Shown here: piece after piece, positions 21,473-29,906 of the stretch
Numbering within the stretch: the first letter of the stretch is position 1
How the letters are laid out: each line of letters starts with the position of its first letter
The notes under the pieces: generated by a model
The model's database searches: none
Told to the model about the DNA's origin: nothing
What the model saw: the letters and a program-made list of their open reading frames with translations, nothing else
Made by a program: the position numbers and the translations under genes
Assembly: GCA_011742915.1 (NCBI GenBank)
Contig: JAAQTN010000027.1
Coordinates: 1 to 64,000 of the forward strand
Length of the DNA: 64,000 nucleotides
Source: Billgrantia desiderata
Lineage (GTDB): Bacteria > Pseudomonadota > Gammaproteobacteria > Pseudomonadales > Halomonadaceae
Direction: 5' to 3'

Positions 21473-22791
21473 TCTATCCGCAGGAACCGGCGCCACCTGC
21501 TGCGACCACATCGGCACCGCCCGTCGATCCTCGCCCCTGGCAGCGCATCGGCCTGCTGGTGCTGCTGATTGCCTTCGGCGGCTTCGGCGGCTGGGCGGTG
21601 GCAGCCAATCTGGCGGTGGGGGTCGTGGCGTCGGGCAAGGTGGCGGCGGCTTCGTCCACGCGCTCGGTGCAGCACTACGAAGGCGGCATAGTCAGCGAGA
21701 TCCGAGTGGCCGATGGCGATCGCGTCGAGGCGGGCGAGGTCCTGGTGGTGCTCGACGACACCCGGGCGCGTTCGCAGCTTCAGCTGGCACGTAGCCAGTA
21801 CCTGCTCAACCGAGCCAGTGAAGTGCGGCTGTCGGCCGAGCTGGCCGGGAGCGAGACGCTGACATTTCCTGCCGAGTTGCACGACAGCCAGTCGCGCCGT
21901 GTGCGCGAAGCGCTGGCGGTGCAGCAGGGGCTGTTCTTCGCCCGTCGGCAGACCCTCGACGGCACCCTGGCTACCCTCGAACAGCAGGCCCATCAGTATC
22001 GTGAGCAGCGCGAGGGCCTGGAAGCGCTGATAGAGGTCAGCCGGCAGCGTATCGCCTCGCTGGACGAAGAGGCGGACGATCTGCGCAGCCTGTTCGAGCG
22101 TGGCCACGGCGACCGACAGCGTCTGCGCGAGCTGGAGCGTGACCTCCTCGAGCTGGAAGGGGAGACGGCTCAGCAGGAGTCGAATGCCGCGAGCATCGAT
22201 GCGCAGATCAGCGAGAACCGTCTGCAGCGGCAGATACTGCGTCAGGAGTTCCAGCAGGAGACCGGCGAGCGGCTGCGGGACGTGCAGGCGCAGATCGCCG
22301 AGGCCGAGGAGCGCATCACCGCACTCGCGGACGAGGTGCGGCGTACCGCCGTGCGAGCGCCGGTGGCGGGCAGCGTCGTCGACCTGCGCCTGCACAGCAG
22401 CGGTGCGGTGATCGATCCGGGCGATGCGGTACTGGACATCGTGCCGGCAGACGAAGGGTTCGTGGTCGAGGCGCGCATTCCGGTCCACGAGATCGACAGC
22501 CTGCATCCCGGGCAGACGGCGCGCATCCGCTTCACTGCCTTCGACCAGCGCGCGAGCCATGCCGTCGAAGGTGAGCTCGTTCATCTCTCCGCCGATAGCC
22601 TGGTGGACGAGACCACGGGCAGCGAATACTACCTGGCACGCATCGCCGTTGACGATACGCGGCTGCCCGAGGAGATGCGGCTGGTGGCGGGCATGCCGGC
22701 CGAGGTGATGATCCATACCGGCGAGCGCAGCTTTGCCAGCTACCTGCTCGAGCCGTTCAGCGACGTCCTGGCCCGGGCCATGCGCGGCTAG
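21469..22791 (+). CDS. Type I secretion membrane fusion protein (HlyD family)
   Basis: Periplasmic adaptor joining the ABC exporter to an outer-membrane channel. The 440-residue protein has a short cytoplasmic N-terminus, one membrane helix (about 25-50), a lipoyl-like half (HYEGGIVSEIRVADGDRVEA), a long coiled-coil hairpin (about 100-280, rich in Glu, Gln, Leu and Arg), the second lipoyl half (VRAPVAGSVVDLRLHSSGAV) and a beta-barrel C-terminus with RLVAGMPAEVMIHTGERS typical of HlyD/PrtE. Its ATG overlaps the stop of the exporter gene (ATGA). No TolC-like gene is in the window, so the channel must be encoded elsewhere. Confidence 0.93.
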   Translation: MIYPQEPAPPAATTSAPPVDPRPWQRIGLLVLLIAFGGFGGWAVAANLAVGVVASGKVAAASSTRSVQHYEGGIVSEIRVADGDRVEAGEVLVVLDDTRARSQLQLARSQYLLNRASEVRLSAELAGSETLTFPAELHDSQSRRVREALAVQQGLFFARRQTLDGTLATLEQQAHQYREQREGLEALIEVSRQRIASLDEEADDLRSLFERGHGDRQRLRELERDLLELEGETAQQESNAASIDAQISENRLQRQILRQEFQQETGERLRDVQAQIAEAEERITALADEVRRTAVRAPVAGSVVDLRLHSSGAVIDPGDAVLDIVPADEGFVVEARIPVHEIDSLHPGQTARIRFTAFDQRASHAVEGELVHLSADSLVDETTGSEYYLARIAVDDTRLPEEMRLVAGMPAEVMIHTGERSFASYLLEPFSDVLARAMRG

Positions 22792-22863
22792 CCGTCCGGC
22801 TGCGTTGACGTGAGGTGGCGCGCTATCGGCTACGCTGATGGCGAACCAGTCTGGAGAACGACG

Positions 22864-23733
22864 ATGGACAAGGTACCCGCCGCCTATCAGGCGACCCGAG
22901 GATCCGTCCTCGACGTCGACACAACGTTCTATTCGCGGCTGACCGATCCGTCGGCGCGGGAGCGCGTCGACTCGCTGGTGGTGCCGATTCGCGAGGGGCG
23001 GGCGTGGCAGGTGCCCGCAGGGCACGTGATGCGCCTCACGACCCTGGAGGGGCCGCAGGTCGGCGACCTCAACCTGTGGAACCGGCACAACCCGAGGGAA
23101 CGCTTCTGGGCCTCGCGCACCCGCCAGCTGCAGCGTGCCCACGTTTCCACTTTCGATCGGCTATGGTCGACGCTGCCCTATCTGCGCCCCATGGCCACGA
23201 TCATCGACGATAGCCTGGCGGGCTATGGCGTGGACGAGCAGGGCGGACGTATACACGACCTGCTGGGAACCCGCTGCGACCCCTACGTCAATCGCCTGCT
23301 CACCGGCGAGGACTTCGATCATCACTGCCACTCCAACCTGGTGCGCGCCGTGCTGCCGCATGGCCTCACCGAGTTCGACGTGCACGACGTGCTCAACGTG
23401 TTCCAGTGCACCGGCCTCAACGAGGACGACCAGTATTTCATGAAAGCCTGTCCGGCACGGGAGGGCGACTACCTCGAGCTATTCGCCGAGATCGACCTGC
23501 TGTGCGCGCTCTCCTGTTGTCCGGGGGGCGATCTCTCGGTGGAGCTGTGGGGGCCGGATGCCGGCGATCCGCTGTTGACCTGTCACCCCATCGGGGTCGA
23601 GGTGTTCTCTCTCGCGCCTGAACTGCTGGCCGGTTGGCAGCCACCGGTGCCCTCGCCATACGCCGGCGGGCATGGCCTCACGGGGCCCAGCGTCGACTGG
23701 ACGGCAGAGAAGCGGAGGCGTGCTGAACGCTGA
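22864..23733 (+). CDS. DUF1989 (urea carboxylase-associated family) protein
   Basis: Protein of 289 residues related to the urea carboxylase/allophanate-associated proteins of the DUF1989 family. Visible family features are VPAGHVMRLTTLEGPQVGDL in the N-terminal half, HCHSNLVRAVLPHGL, then NVFQCTGLNEDD and CPAREGDYLELFAEIDLLCA, with cysteines and histidines that could bind metal. The ATG at 22864 has GGAG upstream; an earlier frame start at 22810 does not. No urea carboxylase, allophanate hydrolase or guanidine gene lies nearby, so its partner and function here are unknown. It may be transcribed from its own promoter after the secretion genes. Confidence 0.75.
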   Translation: MDKVPAAYQATRGSVLDVDTTFYSRLTDPSARERVDSLVVPIREGRAWQVPAGHVMRLTTLEGPQVGDLNLWNRHNPRERFWASRTRQLQRAHVSTFDRLWSTLPYLRPMATIIDDSLAGYGVDEQGGRIHDLLGTRCDPYVNRLLTGEDFDHHCHSNLVRAVLPHGLTEFDVHDVLNVFQCTGLNEDDQYFMKACPAREGDYLELFAEIDLLCALSCCPGGDLSVELWGPDAGDPLLTCHPIGVEVFSLAPELLAGWQPPVPSPYAGGHGLTGPSVDWTAEKRRRAER

Positions 23734-23749
23734 GGGCGCTGTGCAGAAA

Positions 23750-23793
23750 GCTGAAGGCTCTTTTCGCAGCGCGCTGAGGGCTCTTTTTTGCAG
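23750..23793 (+). repeat. Short direct repeat between DUF1989 gene and siaD
   Basis: GCTGAAGGCTCTTTTCGCAG (23750-23769) is followed by a near-copy GCTGAGGGCTCTTTTTTGCAG at 23773-23793. A third partial copy lies just upstream near 23722. The repeats fill the gap between convergent genes. No clear terminator hairpin is present, and they may be simple slippage duplications. Confidence 0.5.
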
Positions 23794-23806
23794 TAAAGCT
23801 GCAGGC

Positions 23807-24583
23807 TCAGTCGGCGACGCAGCTGCGATCTCGCCCGCTACGCTTGGCCTGGAGCAGGGCCTGGTCGGCGCGTAGCAGCGTATGATTGAGCAGATCCTCG
23901 CCGTCGCGGTATTCGCTCAGCCCGGCGCTGGCGGTAATCGAGAGCCGGCTGTCACCCACCTGGACCGACTGCTCGGCCAGGCGCTGGCGCAAGCGATCGA
24001 CGATGGTACTGGCCTCGGAGAGACCGGTGTCGGCCAGCAGCAGCAGGAACTCCTCGCCGCCCCAGCGTGCGCACAGGTCATAGTCGCGCAGCTCCTGACG
24101 GATGGTCTGGGCGATGGATACCAGCACCTGGTCGCCGGCTTCGTGCCCGTGCCGATCGTTGATGTGCTTGAAGTGATCGATATCGAGCATCACCAGGGTG
24201 TAACGCTTGCGCTCGTCCAGTTTGGGCAGCCGTTCGTCGATCAAGCGCCGATTGGGTAGCCCGGTGAGGGGATCGTGGGTCGAGGCCTCACGCAGGGCGC
24301 TGTTGCGTTCGTGCATCAACTGCTGGTAGCCATCGGAAATACGCGACAGCTTCTCCTGTCGGCGCAGCGATTTCTGATAACGATGCTGAGCCTTGCGTTC
24401 GTCCTCACGCACGTAGCGCTGGTAGCCATCGGCGATCGTCACCAGTCGTTCCAGCCGCTGCTTCTCGGCGCGGTGAAAAGCATGCAGGCGCGCCAGGGCC
24501 GGGCGCAGCGGGTTGTCGGCATGCGCAGGATCGTCCAGCAGGGCGTCGACCTGCGCCATCAGCTCGGTTTCCTCGCGTGTCAT
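23807..24583 (-). CDS. siaD: Diguanylate cyclase SiaD
   Basis: Makes c-di-GMP. It is 258 residues, with an N-terminal helical region (about 1-95, rich in charged residues, probably coiled coil) and a GGDEF domain starting near THDPLTGLPNRRLIDERL. The catalytic loop is RWGGEEFLLLL (GGEEF form). I see no clear RxxD inhibitory site just before it. In Pseudomonas, SiaD is activated by SiaC; the length and gene order here fit that system exactly. It overlaps siaC by 4 bp (ATGA). Confidence 0.9.
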   Translation of the reverse strand: MTREETELMAQVDALLDDPAHADNPLRPALARLHAFHRAEKQRLERLVTIADGYQRYVREDERKAQHRYQKSLRRQEKLSRISDGYQQLMHERNSALREASTHDPLTGLPNRRLIDERLPKLDERKRYTLVMLDIDHFKHINDRHGHEAGDQVLVSIAQTIRQELRDYDLCARWGGEEFLLLLADTGLSEASTIVDRLRQRLAEQSVQVGDSRLSITASAGLSEYRDGEDLLNHTLLRADQALLQAKRSGRDRSCVAD

Positions 24584-24969
24584 TCCAGGGCCTGCGCAGG
24601 GGTAATGGTGAACGCGAAGGTGCAGTCCTCGCGGAACTCCTCGGCGAGTTCGGCAATACGCTCGTTGCGCGGGTCATAGCGCCAGGTGACGCGCACGTCG
24701 CGTCCGTTGCCATGCGCTTCCTCGAGTAGATCGAAGATATCCATCATGGCCTTGACCGAGCTGGTGTTGAGATAGACCAGCGCAAGCTCCAGCGTCAGTG
24801 GGCGTGACTCGTCGTGAAGGAAGCGCTTGACCCAGTCGATCACCTGATCGAACAGTTCGAAGGAGTTCTCCGGATAGGAGTCGCCTTGCATGGAGAGTAG
24901 GCCAGCCTGCCAGTCGCTGATGATGGTGGGTGTGGACTGGGTGCCGGGAATATTGAGGTCGTTGGTCAT
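24580..24969 (-). CDS. siaC: SiaC, phospho-switch partner of the diguanylate cyclase
   Basis: Small protein (129 residues, DUF1987/SiaC family). In Pseudomonas the unphosphorylated form binds and activates SiaD, while phosphorylation on a threonine by SiaB blocks it. The matching segment here is VYLNTSSVKAMMDIFDLLEE, with the candidate threonine at T69. The ATG at 24969 is used; a GTG three codons upstream is in frame and possible. Shine-Dalgarno support is weak, and translation may be coupled to siaB, whose stop is 17 bp upstream. Confidence 0.88.
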   Translation of the reverse strand: MTNDLNIPGTQSTPTIISDWQAGLLSMQGDSYPENSFELFDQVIDWVKRFLHDESRPLTLELALVYLNTSSVKAMMDIFDLLEEAHGNGRDVRVTWRYDPRNERIAELAEEFREDCTFAFTITPAQALE

Positions 24970-24986
24970 TACAAACACTCGGCTGA

Positions 24987-25517
24987 TCAGATCACGGCGG
25001 TGAGGCTGAAGAAGCCTCTTCCGTTGGGCAGTGGCTCGAGAGAGGCCCGCATCGGCTCGCTCGACTTGCGTGCGATGTCCAGCAGTCCCAGGCCGGCGCC
25101 GGAGCTTTCGTTGCCTCGAGGCATGCGCAGCTGTTTCTTGTAGGCCTGTTTCAGTTCCTGCTTGTCGAGTTTGGCAAGCGACTCGATGGTGCGGAGCAGC
25201 GCTTCGCCGTCGCTGTATTCCACCAGGTTGCCGGCGGAAACCAGGTAGTGGCCCTGGGCATCCTTGGCCACCGCCACCGTGGCCGAAGCGGTCTCCTCAT
25301 CGTAGCCAAGACGCATGGCATAGTGCCGTATGTTCTGGGTCATTTCGATGTAAGCGGCGAAGACGTCCATGGCGTCCGTCGGGGTGGCTTGCTGGGAGTT
25401 CAGGTAATTGCGCAGGGCGTTGCCGATCTCTTCGATCAGGCTACGCGAAATCGGGCCATTGAAGCACAGCATGATGCGCTGCTCGAGATAGCTTTTGCGC
25501 ATGCTCAACAGGTTCAT
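24987..25517 (-). CDS. siaB: SiaB-family protein kinase
   Basis: Protein of 176 residues in the SiaB (DUF6272) family, which phosphorylates SiaC. It resembles a GHKL-type ATPase fold: a helix with IEMTQNIRHYAMRLGY (the asparagine expected for Mg-ATP), and a glycine-rich stretch SGAGLGLLDIARKS near residues 140-155. The ATG at 25517 overlaps the siaA stop (TGATG) and is preceded by AGGAG. An open frame extends about 90 codons further upstream, but that part is inside siaA in another frame and should be ignored. Confidence 0.85.
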   Translation of the reverse strand: MNLLSMRKSYLEQRIMLCFNGPISRSLIEEIGNALRNYLNSQQATPTDAMDVFAAYIEMTQNIRHYAMRLGYDEETASATVAVAKDAQGHYLVSAGNLVEYSDGEALLRTIESLAKLDKQELKQAYKKQLRMPRGNESSGAGLGLLDIARKSSEPMRASLEPLPNGRGFFSLTAVI

Positions 25518-27592
25518 CACACATTCTCCTGTGATGTGGCGCCTGCCATGGCAGGGAGCGGAGTGGTTGGGTCGCTGCCGGGCGGGCGGTCCTGCTCGGT
25601 GAAGCGGAAACTCATCAGGGTGATGTCGTCGCGCTGTGGCAGATCGCCCTGGTAGTCGCGCAGCGCCTGCTCGAAGGCCGCCATCTGTTCCGGCAGGGGG
25701 CGCTGGGCGTACTGCCTGAGCAGTGCCTCGAAGCGCGAGTTGCCGAAGCCGAAGCCTTCGCTGCCGCCGGCCTGGTCGAGGAACCCGTCGGTGCACAGCG
25801 AATAGGTCCAGCCAGGGCTAAGTTCGGCGCTCTGGTTGCGGTATTCGATCCGGCGCTTGTGGCCCAGCGGCCGACGGTCGCCCTGAAGATGCGTCAGTGC
25901 CGTGCCGTTGCTGGCGTAGAGGCCGATCTTGGCCCCGGCGAAGGTAACCATGCGCGAATCCAGATCCACCCAGGCCAGACCGACATCCATGTTGGTGGCA
26001 ACGGATGTCGGCAGCTCGTCGGCACGCAGCACTTCACGGCTCTGGCGATCGGTCTCGTTGAGGATGGCTGCCGGATCCTCGTGCCCGAGCTTGAGGATGG
26101 CATGGTCGAGAATGGCCCTGGCCAGCATGGTCATGAGCGAACCGGGAACGCCATGACCGGCGCAGTCCACCACGCCGAACAGGTAGCCGCCCCGGCCGGG
26201 GCGGAAAAGGTAGAAGTCGCCGCCTACCGTGTCCCGCGGCCGCCACAGTACGCCGTGATGATGCTCGAGATGCAGAGCCAACTGGCGATCGGGCAGAATG
26301 GCGCGCTGGATGAAGCTGGCGTAGTCGATGGAGTCGTTGAGCTTCTTCTGGGTGGCGGCCATCTCGGCATTGGCCAGCTCGAGGGCGCGGGTACGCTCCC
26401 GCACTTTTTCTTCCAGCTCACGGGTGTGGCGCTGTACCTGGTTGGCCATGTGCGAAAAGGCCTGGGACAGCTCGCCGATCTCGTCGTGGCGCGAGGTCGG
26501 TAATGGCGAGTCGTAGTTGCCGGAGGCGATGGCCTGAGCCGACTGCTTGAAGCGGTTAAGCGGCGCCAGGATCAATTTCTCCGTGGCCAGGGCGATGACC
26601 GTGAGCAGAACGCCGAGGATCAATGCGGCGGCAATCAGCAGCGGCCAGAGCCAGCGCTGGTCGAGGATGTTGGCCACGCTCATGTCCAGAGCGGTGATCA
26701 GATACCAGTCCAGCTCGGGGATGTAGCCCACCGAGAGCAGGCGTTCGCGTCCTTCGAGGGTGGCCCATAGGGTCTGGACGTCATCGGGAGCGGCATTGGC
26801 AGCCAGCATGGCTGCGGCAAGCAGGTTGCGCTGCTCGTCGCTGCCGAGCAGGGCGTGGATGGTACGCTCCTCGGCGACCTCGCCCGCCCCCGAGCCCAGG
26901 GCAATGCGTTCGAGGGAAGGGTGGGCCTGCAGCGCGCCCTGGCGGTCGACGATCATGGGGGTCAGGCCCTCGGCCTCGTCGCGGATGAAGGCGTTTAGGA
27001 AGTCGCCGAGCTCGAAACCGGTGCCGGCCAGGCCCAGCAAGGTGTCACCCTCGCGCACCTGGACGTTGAGCCAGACCTTGGTCACGTCGAGCTCATGGTC
27101 GACGTTGACATTGAGATTGTAAGGTTCCTTGCTCCGAGTGATCTGAAAGTACCAGGCATCGTTGGGCTGGGTGGCGTCCAGACGGTAGCGCGGTGCAGGC
27201 GTAGTGCTCACGATGTCCGCAGCGCCGATGTAGTAGTAGTCGCCACTGGCGTCGGCGATCACGAAGTAGGAGCGGTCGGCAAAGTCCTGGCGAAACCCTT
27301 CGGCCTCCTCGAAGAAACGCGCCTGTAGCTGCGGGTTACGTTCATCGTTCAGCCACTGGCGCATCGCCAGGTTGTCGGCGAAGCGCTGGGCCAGGGCCAG
27401 CTCACGCGATATCGGCGCGTGAATTTTCTGCATATGCAGGAGGGTGTAGTTCTCGGCATAGGCGTTGGCGAAGTGACGACGTACGTCGTCGACCGCCTTC
27501 CAGCCCAGCAGGGCGGCGGGGATCAACGCGAGAAGACAGGCGAGCAGCAAGGTCGCGATCGACTTGCCACGCAGCCCCCATCGAGCGGTCAT
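25517..27592 (-). CDS. siaA: SiaA, membrane PP2C-type phosphatase with extracytoplasmic sensor
   Basis: Sensor phosphatase (691 residues) that dephosphorylates SiaC and so turns on c-di-GMP synthesis. The layout is: N-terminal membrane helix (about 10-30), periplasmic sensor domain of the Cache type (about 35-300), second helix (about 305-330), HAMP region (FKQSAQAIASGNYDSPL), a coiled-coil linker (about 380-425), and a SpoIIE/PP2C phosphatase domain with VGGDFYLFRP and VVDCAGHGVPGSL as metal-binding motifs. It is the first gene of siaABCD and is preceded by about 170 bp containing the terminator of the upstream gene. Confidence 0.92.
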   Translation of the reverse strand: MTARWGLRGKSIATLLLACLLALIPAALLGWKAVDDVRRHFANAYAENYTLLHMQKIHAPISRELALAQRFADNLAMRQWLNDERNPQLQARFFEEAEGFRQDFADRSYFVIADASGDYYYIGAADIVSTTPAPRYRLDATQPNDAWYFQITRSKEPYNLNVNVDHELDVTKVWLNVQVREGDTLLGLAGTGFELGDFLNAFIRDEAEGLTPMIVDRQGALQAHPSLERIALGSGAGEVAEERTIHALLGSDEQRNLLAAAMLAANAAPDDVQTLWATLEGRERLLSVGYIPELDWYLITALDMSVANILDQRWLWPLLIAAALILGVLLTVIALATEKLILAPLNRFKQSAQAIASGNYDSPLPTSRHDEIGELSQAFSHMANQVQRHTRELEEKVRERTRALELANAEMAATQKKLNDSIDYASFIQRAILPDRQLALHLEHHHGVLWRPRDTVGGDFYLFRPGRGGYLFGVVDCAGHGVPGSLMTMLARAILDHAILKLGHEDPAAILNETDRQSREVLRADELPTSVATNMDVGLAWVDLDSRMVTFAGAKIGLYASNGTALTHLQGDRRPLGHKRRIEYRNQSAELSPGWTYSLCTDGFLDQAGGSEGFGFGNSRFEALLRQYAQRPLPEQMAAFEQALRDYQGDLPQRDDITLMSFRFTEQDRPPGSDPTTPLPAMAGATSQENV

Positions 27593-27703
27593 GGTGTTGA
27601 GATCCCTGCGGTGACGAGACTGATGAAAGTCAGCCTCAAGGTGCGATGTTTTTCAGCTAAAAATGCCACAAAGCGGGCCGCAAAGCGATAGGTAGGGACC
27701 AAA

Positions 27704-27737
27704 GACGAAGAACGCCCGACCTGTGCGGCCGGGCGTT
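27704..27737 (-). terminator. rnb terminator
   Basis: A stem of 11 positions with one mismatch (27711-27721 and 27727-27737, 5-base loop). On the minus strand it is followed by TTCTTCGTCTTTGG, moderately T-rich. It lies 25 bp past the RNase II stop codon. Confidence 0.7.
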
Positions 27738-27762
27738 GTTGGTGGCTCTATGCTCGAGCGAC

Positions 27763-29703
27763 CTACTCAGCGGGACGTGCCACCAGCGAACGGGTCTCCT
27801 CGCGCGCTTCCATCAGTGCCACGCGAATCACGTCGCCGAGCTTGTAGCGCTCTTCGCCCTCGACCTGGATGCGCCCTTCTTTCTCGTCGATGGCCACCTT
27901 GTCGCGGTCGCTGTGTAGCATCGGGGCGGGCACGAAGGCGGTGGCGCCGTTGGCGGTGAGACGCACGCGCATGCCGCCGCGGGTGATGCCGAAGATCTCC
28001 GCCTCGAAGGCCTGTTGCTCCTTGGCCGCAGGGGTCAGGTAGCGCACGTAGAGCCAGTCCTTGACGTCGCGTTCGGCCATGCGGTTGAGTTTGCGACGCT
28101 CGGTGAGCTGCTCGGTCAATGCCTGGGTCGCCTCGGCCGGGGCCTGCTCGCCCTTGAGCACGCGCTTGATCAGCCGGTGGTTGACCATGTCGCCGTACTT
28201 GCGGATCGGCGAGGTCCAGGTGGCGTAGGCGTTCAGCCCGAGGCCGAAATGCGGGCCGGGACGGGCCGACATGCTGGTGAAGCCCTGGAAGCGGCGCAGG
28301 CGGGCATCGAGCCAGGCGTCGTCGCGGCTCTCCAGCGCGCGCTTGAGCTCCTTGTAGCGCGGCAGCTCGGAGAGCGCCTCGAGTTCGATCTCGATCTGCT
28401 GGGCGGTGAGGAACTCATGGGCGGCCTGGGCCTTCTCGGGATCGAAGGCGCGATGCACGTTGAAAATGCCGTGACCGACATGCTCGGCGAGATAGTCGGC
28501 GCAGCAGGCGTTGGCCGCGATCATCGACTCCTCGATCATGCGGTTGGCGATACGCCGCTGCTCGATGCGTACGTCGAGCACGTTGCCGGCGGGGTCCAGG
28601 TCGAACACGTAGTCGGGACGATCCTTGAACACCAGCGCATGCTCGGTGCGCCAGGCGCTGCGCGCCTCTGTCATGTCACGCAGGGCCTGCAGCTGACCGG
28701 CGATCTCCTCGGCCGGAGCCCATTCGCCCTGGCCTTCGAGCCAGTCGGAGATGCGGTCGTACACCAGCTTGGCCCGGGAGCTCACGCGGGCGGCAAAGAA
28801 GCGATAGTCGCCGAGGCTGCCGTCGGCTTCCACTTCCAGCGTGCACGCCAGCACCGGGCGCTCTTCGCCTTCGCGCAGCGAGCAGAGGTCGTCGGCCAGT
28901 TGCTCGGGCAGCATGGTGACGTTCTGACCCGGCAGGTAGACGGTGAAGGCGCGAGTGCGTGCCTCCAGGTCGGCGGCATGGCCCTCCTCGACGTAGGCGG
29001 TGGGGTCGGCAATGGCCACCGTCAGACGCCAGCCGCCGCCTTCGCGCGGTTCGATGCGCAGTGCATCGTCCATGTCGCGGGTCTTCTCGCTGTCGATGGT
29101 GAAGAAGGGCTCGGCGGTGAGATCTTCGCGCTCGAGGCCCTCGTCGCGCAGCGGCCAGTCGTTGCCGGCTTCGGGGCACTCCTGCTCCAGCGCATGACGC
29201 GCCAGGGTCACCCGCCATGGCACGGCCGGGTCGTCGGCCTTGGCCACCAGCTCGTCGATCTGGGTGAAGAAGGCGCGATCGTCGGGTTTGAGCGGATGGC
29301 GCACCAGGCGCGCCACGACCCAGTCGGCGTCGCCGATGCTGGCCTCGTCGAGGCTGTTCTTGATACGCGCCTTGAGGGCGGTGTTGATCGACGGGTGGTC
29401 GGGCACCACGGCCAGGCGGCCATCGCGCTTCTGCACCCGGGCGATGAAACGGCTCAGGCCCGCTTCGAGGAGCGTGTCGGGCTCGACGGAAGTCTTGTCG
29501 CCATTCTCGTGAATCACGGCCTGGACGCGGTCGCCATGCAGCACCTGCTTCATGGCAGGCGGCGGCACGAAGTAGGACTGGCCGTCGTCGGTTTCGAGGA
29601 AGCCGAAGCCCTTGTCGGTGGCCTTGATGACCCCCTCGGCGCGCGGCGTGGTCTCACGAATCTGTTGCTTGAGCTGGGCGAGCAGCGGGTTGTTCTGCAG
29701 CAT
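27763..29703 (-). CDS. rnb: Exoribonuclease II
   Basis: Processive 3'-5' exonuclease of single-stranded RNA. The 646-residue length equals the E. coli enzyme (644). It opens MLQNNPLLAQLKQQ, with the cold-shock-like domain segment KATDKGFGFLETDDGQSYF. The catalytic RNB domain has aspartates in TRDMDDALRIE, followed by ADPTAYVEEG and YATWTSPIRKYGDMVNHRL. A C-terminal S1 domain ends VARPAE. The ATG at 29703 is fixed by the family N-terminus; an open frame reaches 29847 but that extension is not conserved-looking. Confidence 0.95.
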   Translation of the reverse strand: MLQNNPLLAQLKQQIRETTPRAEGVIKATDKGFGFLETDDGQSYFVPPPAMKQVLHGDRVQAVIHENGDKTSVEPDTLLEAGLSRFIARVQKRDGRLAVVPDHPSINTALKARIKNSLDEASIGDADWVVARLVRHPLKPDDRAFFTQIDELVAKADDPAVPWRVTLARHALEQECPEAGNDWPLRDEGLEREDLTAEPFFTIDSEKTRDMDDALRIEPREGGGWRLTVAIADPTAYVEEGHAADLEARTRAFTVYLPGQNVTMLPEQLADDLCSLREGEERPVLACTLEVEADGSLGDYRFFAARVSSRAKLVYDRISDWLEGQGEWAPAEEIAGQLQALRDMTEARSAWRTEHALVFKDRPDYVFDLDPAGNVLDVRIEQRRIANRMIEESMIAANACCADYLAEHVGHGIFNVHRAFDPEKAQAAHEFLTAQQIEIELEALSELPRYKELKRALESRDDAWLDARLRRFQGFTSMSARPGPHFGLGLNAYATWTSPIRKYGDMVNHRLIKRVLKGEQAPAEATQALTEQLTERRKLNRMAERDVKDWLYVRYLTPAAKEQQAFEAEIFGITRGGMRVRLTANGATAFVPAPMLHSDRDKVAIDEKEGRIQVEGEERYKLGDVIRVALMEAREETRSLVARPAE

Positions 29704-29906
29704 GATCACGAACGTGTGGCGGGATAGGAGGGCCACTATACGGATTCCAGCAGCCGGCGCCAAACGTTGCCGGGCCGGCCACGGCAAAACAATCGGTTGC
29801 CGCAGCGCTGCGAGGGGCAGGGCAGAAGTGCCGCGTGCGCTGGGCAAGCCTTGCCGGCTGCGTTAGGCTGCCTAGCCTGTATCGGGTATTCGAAGGAATG
29901 GACCCC

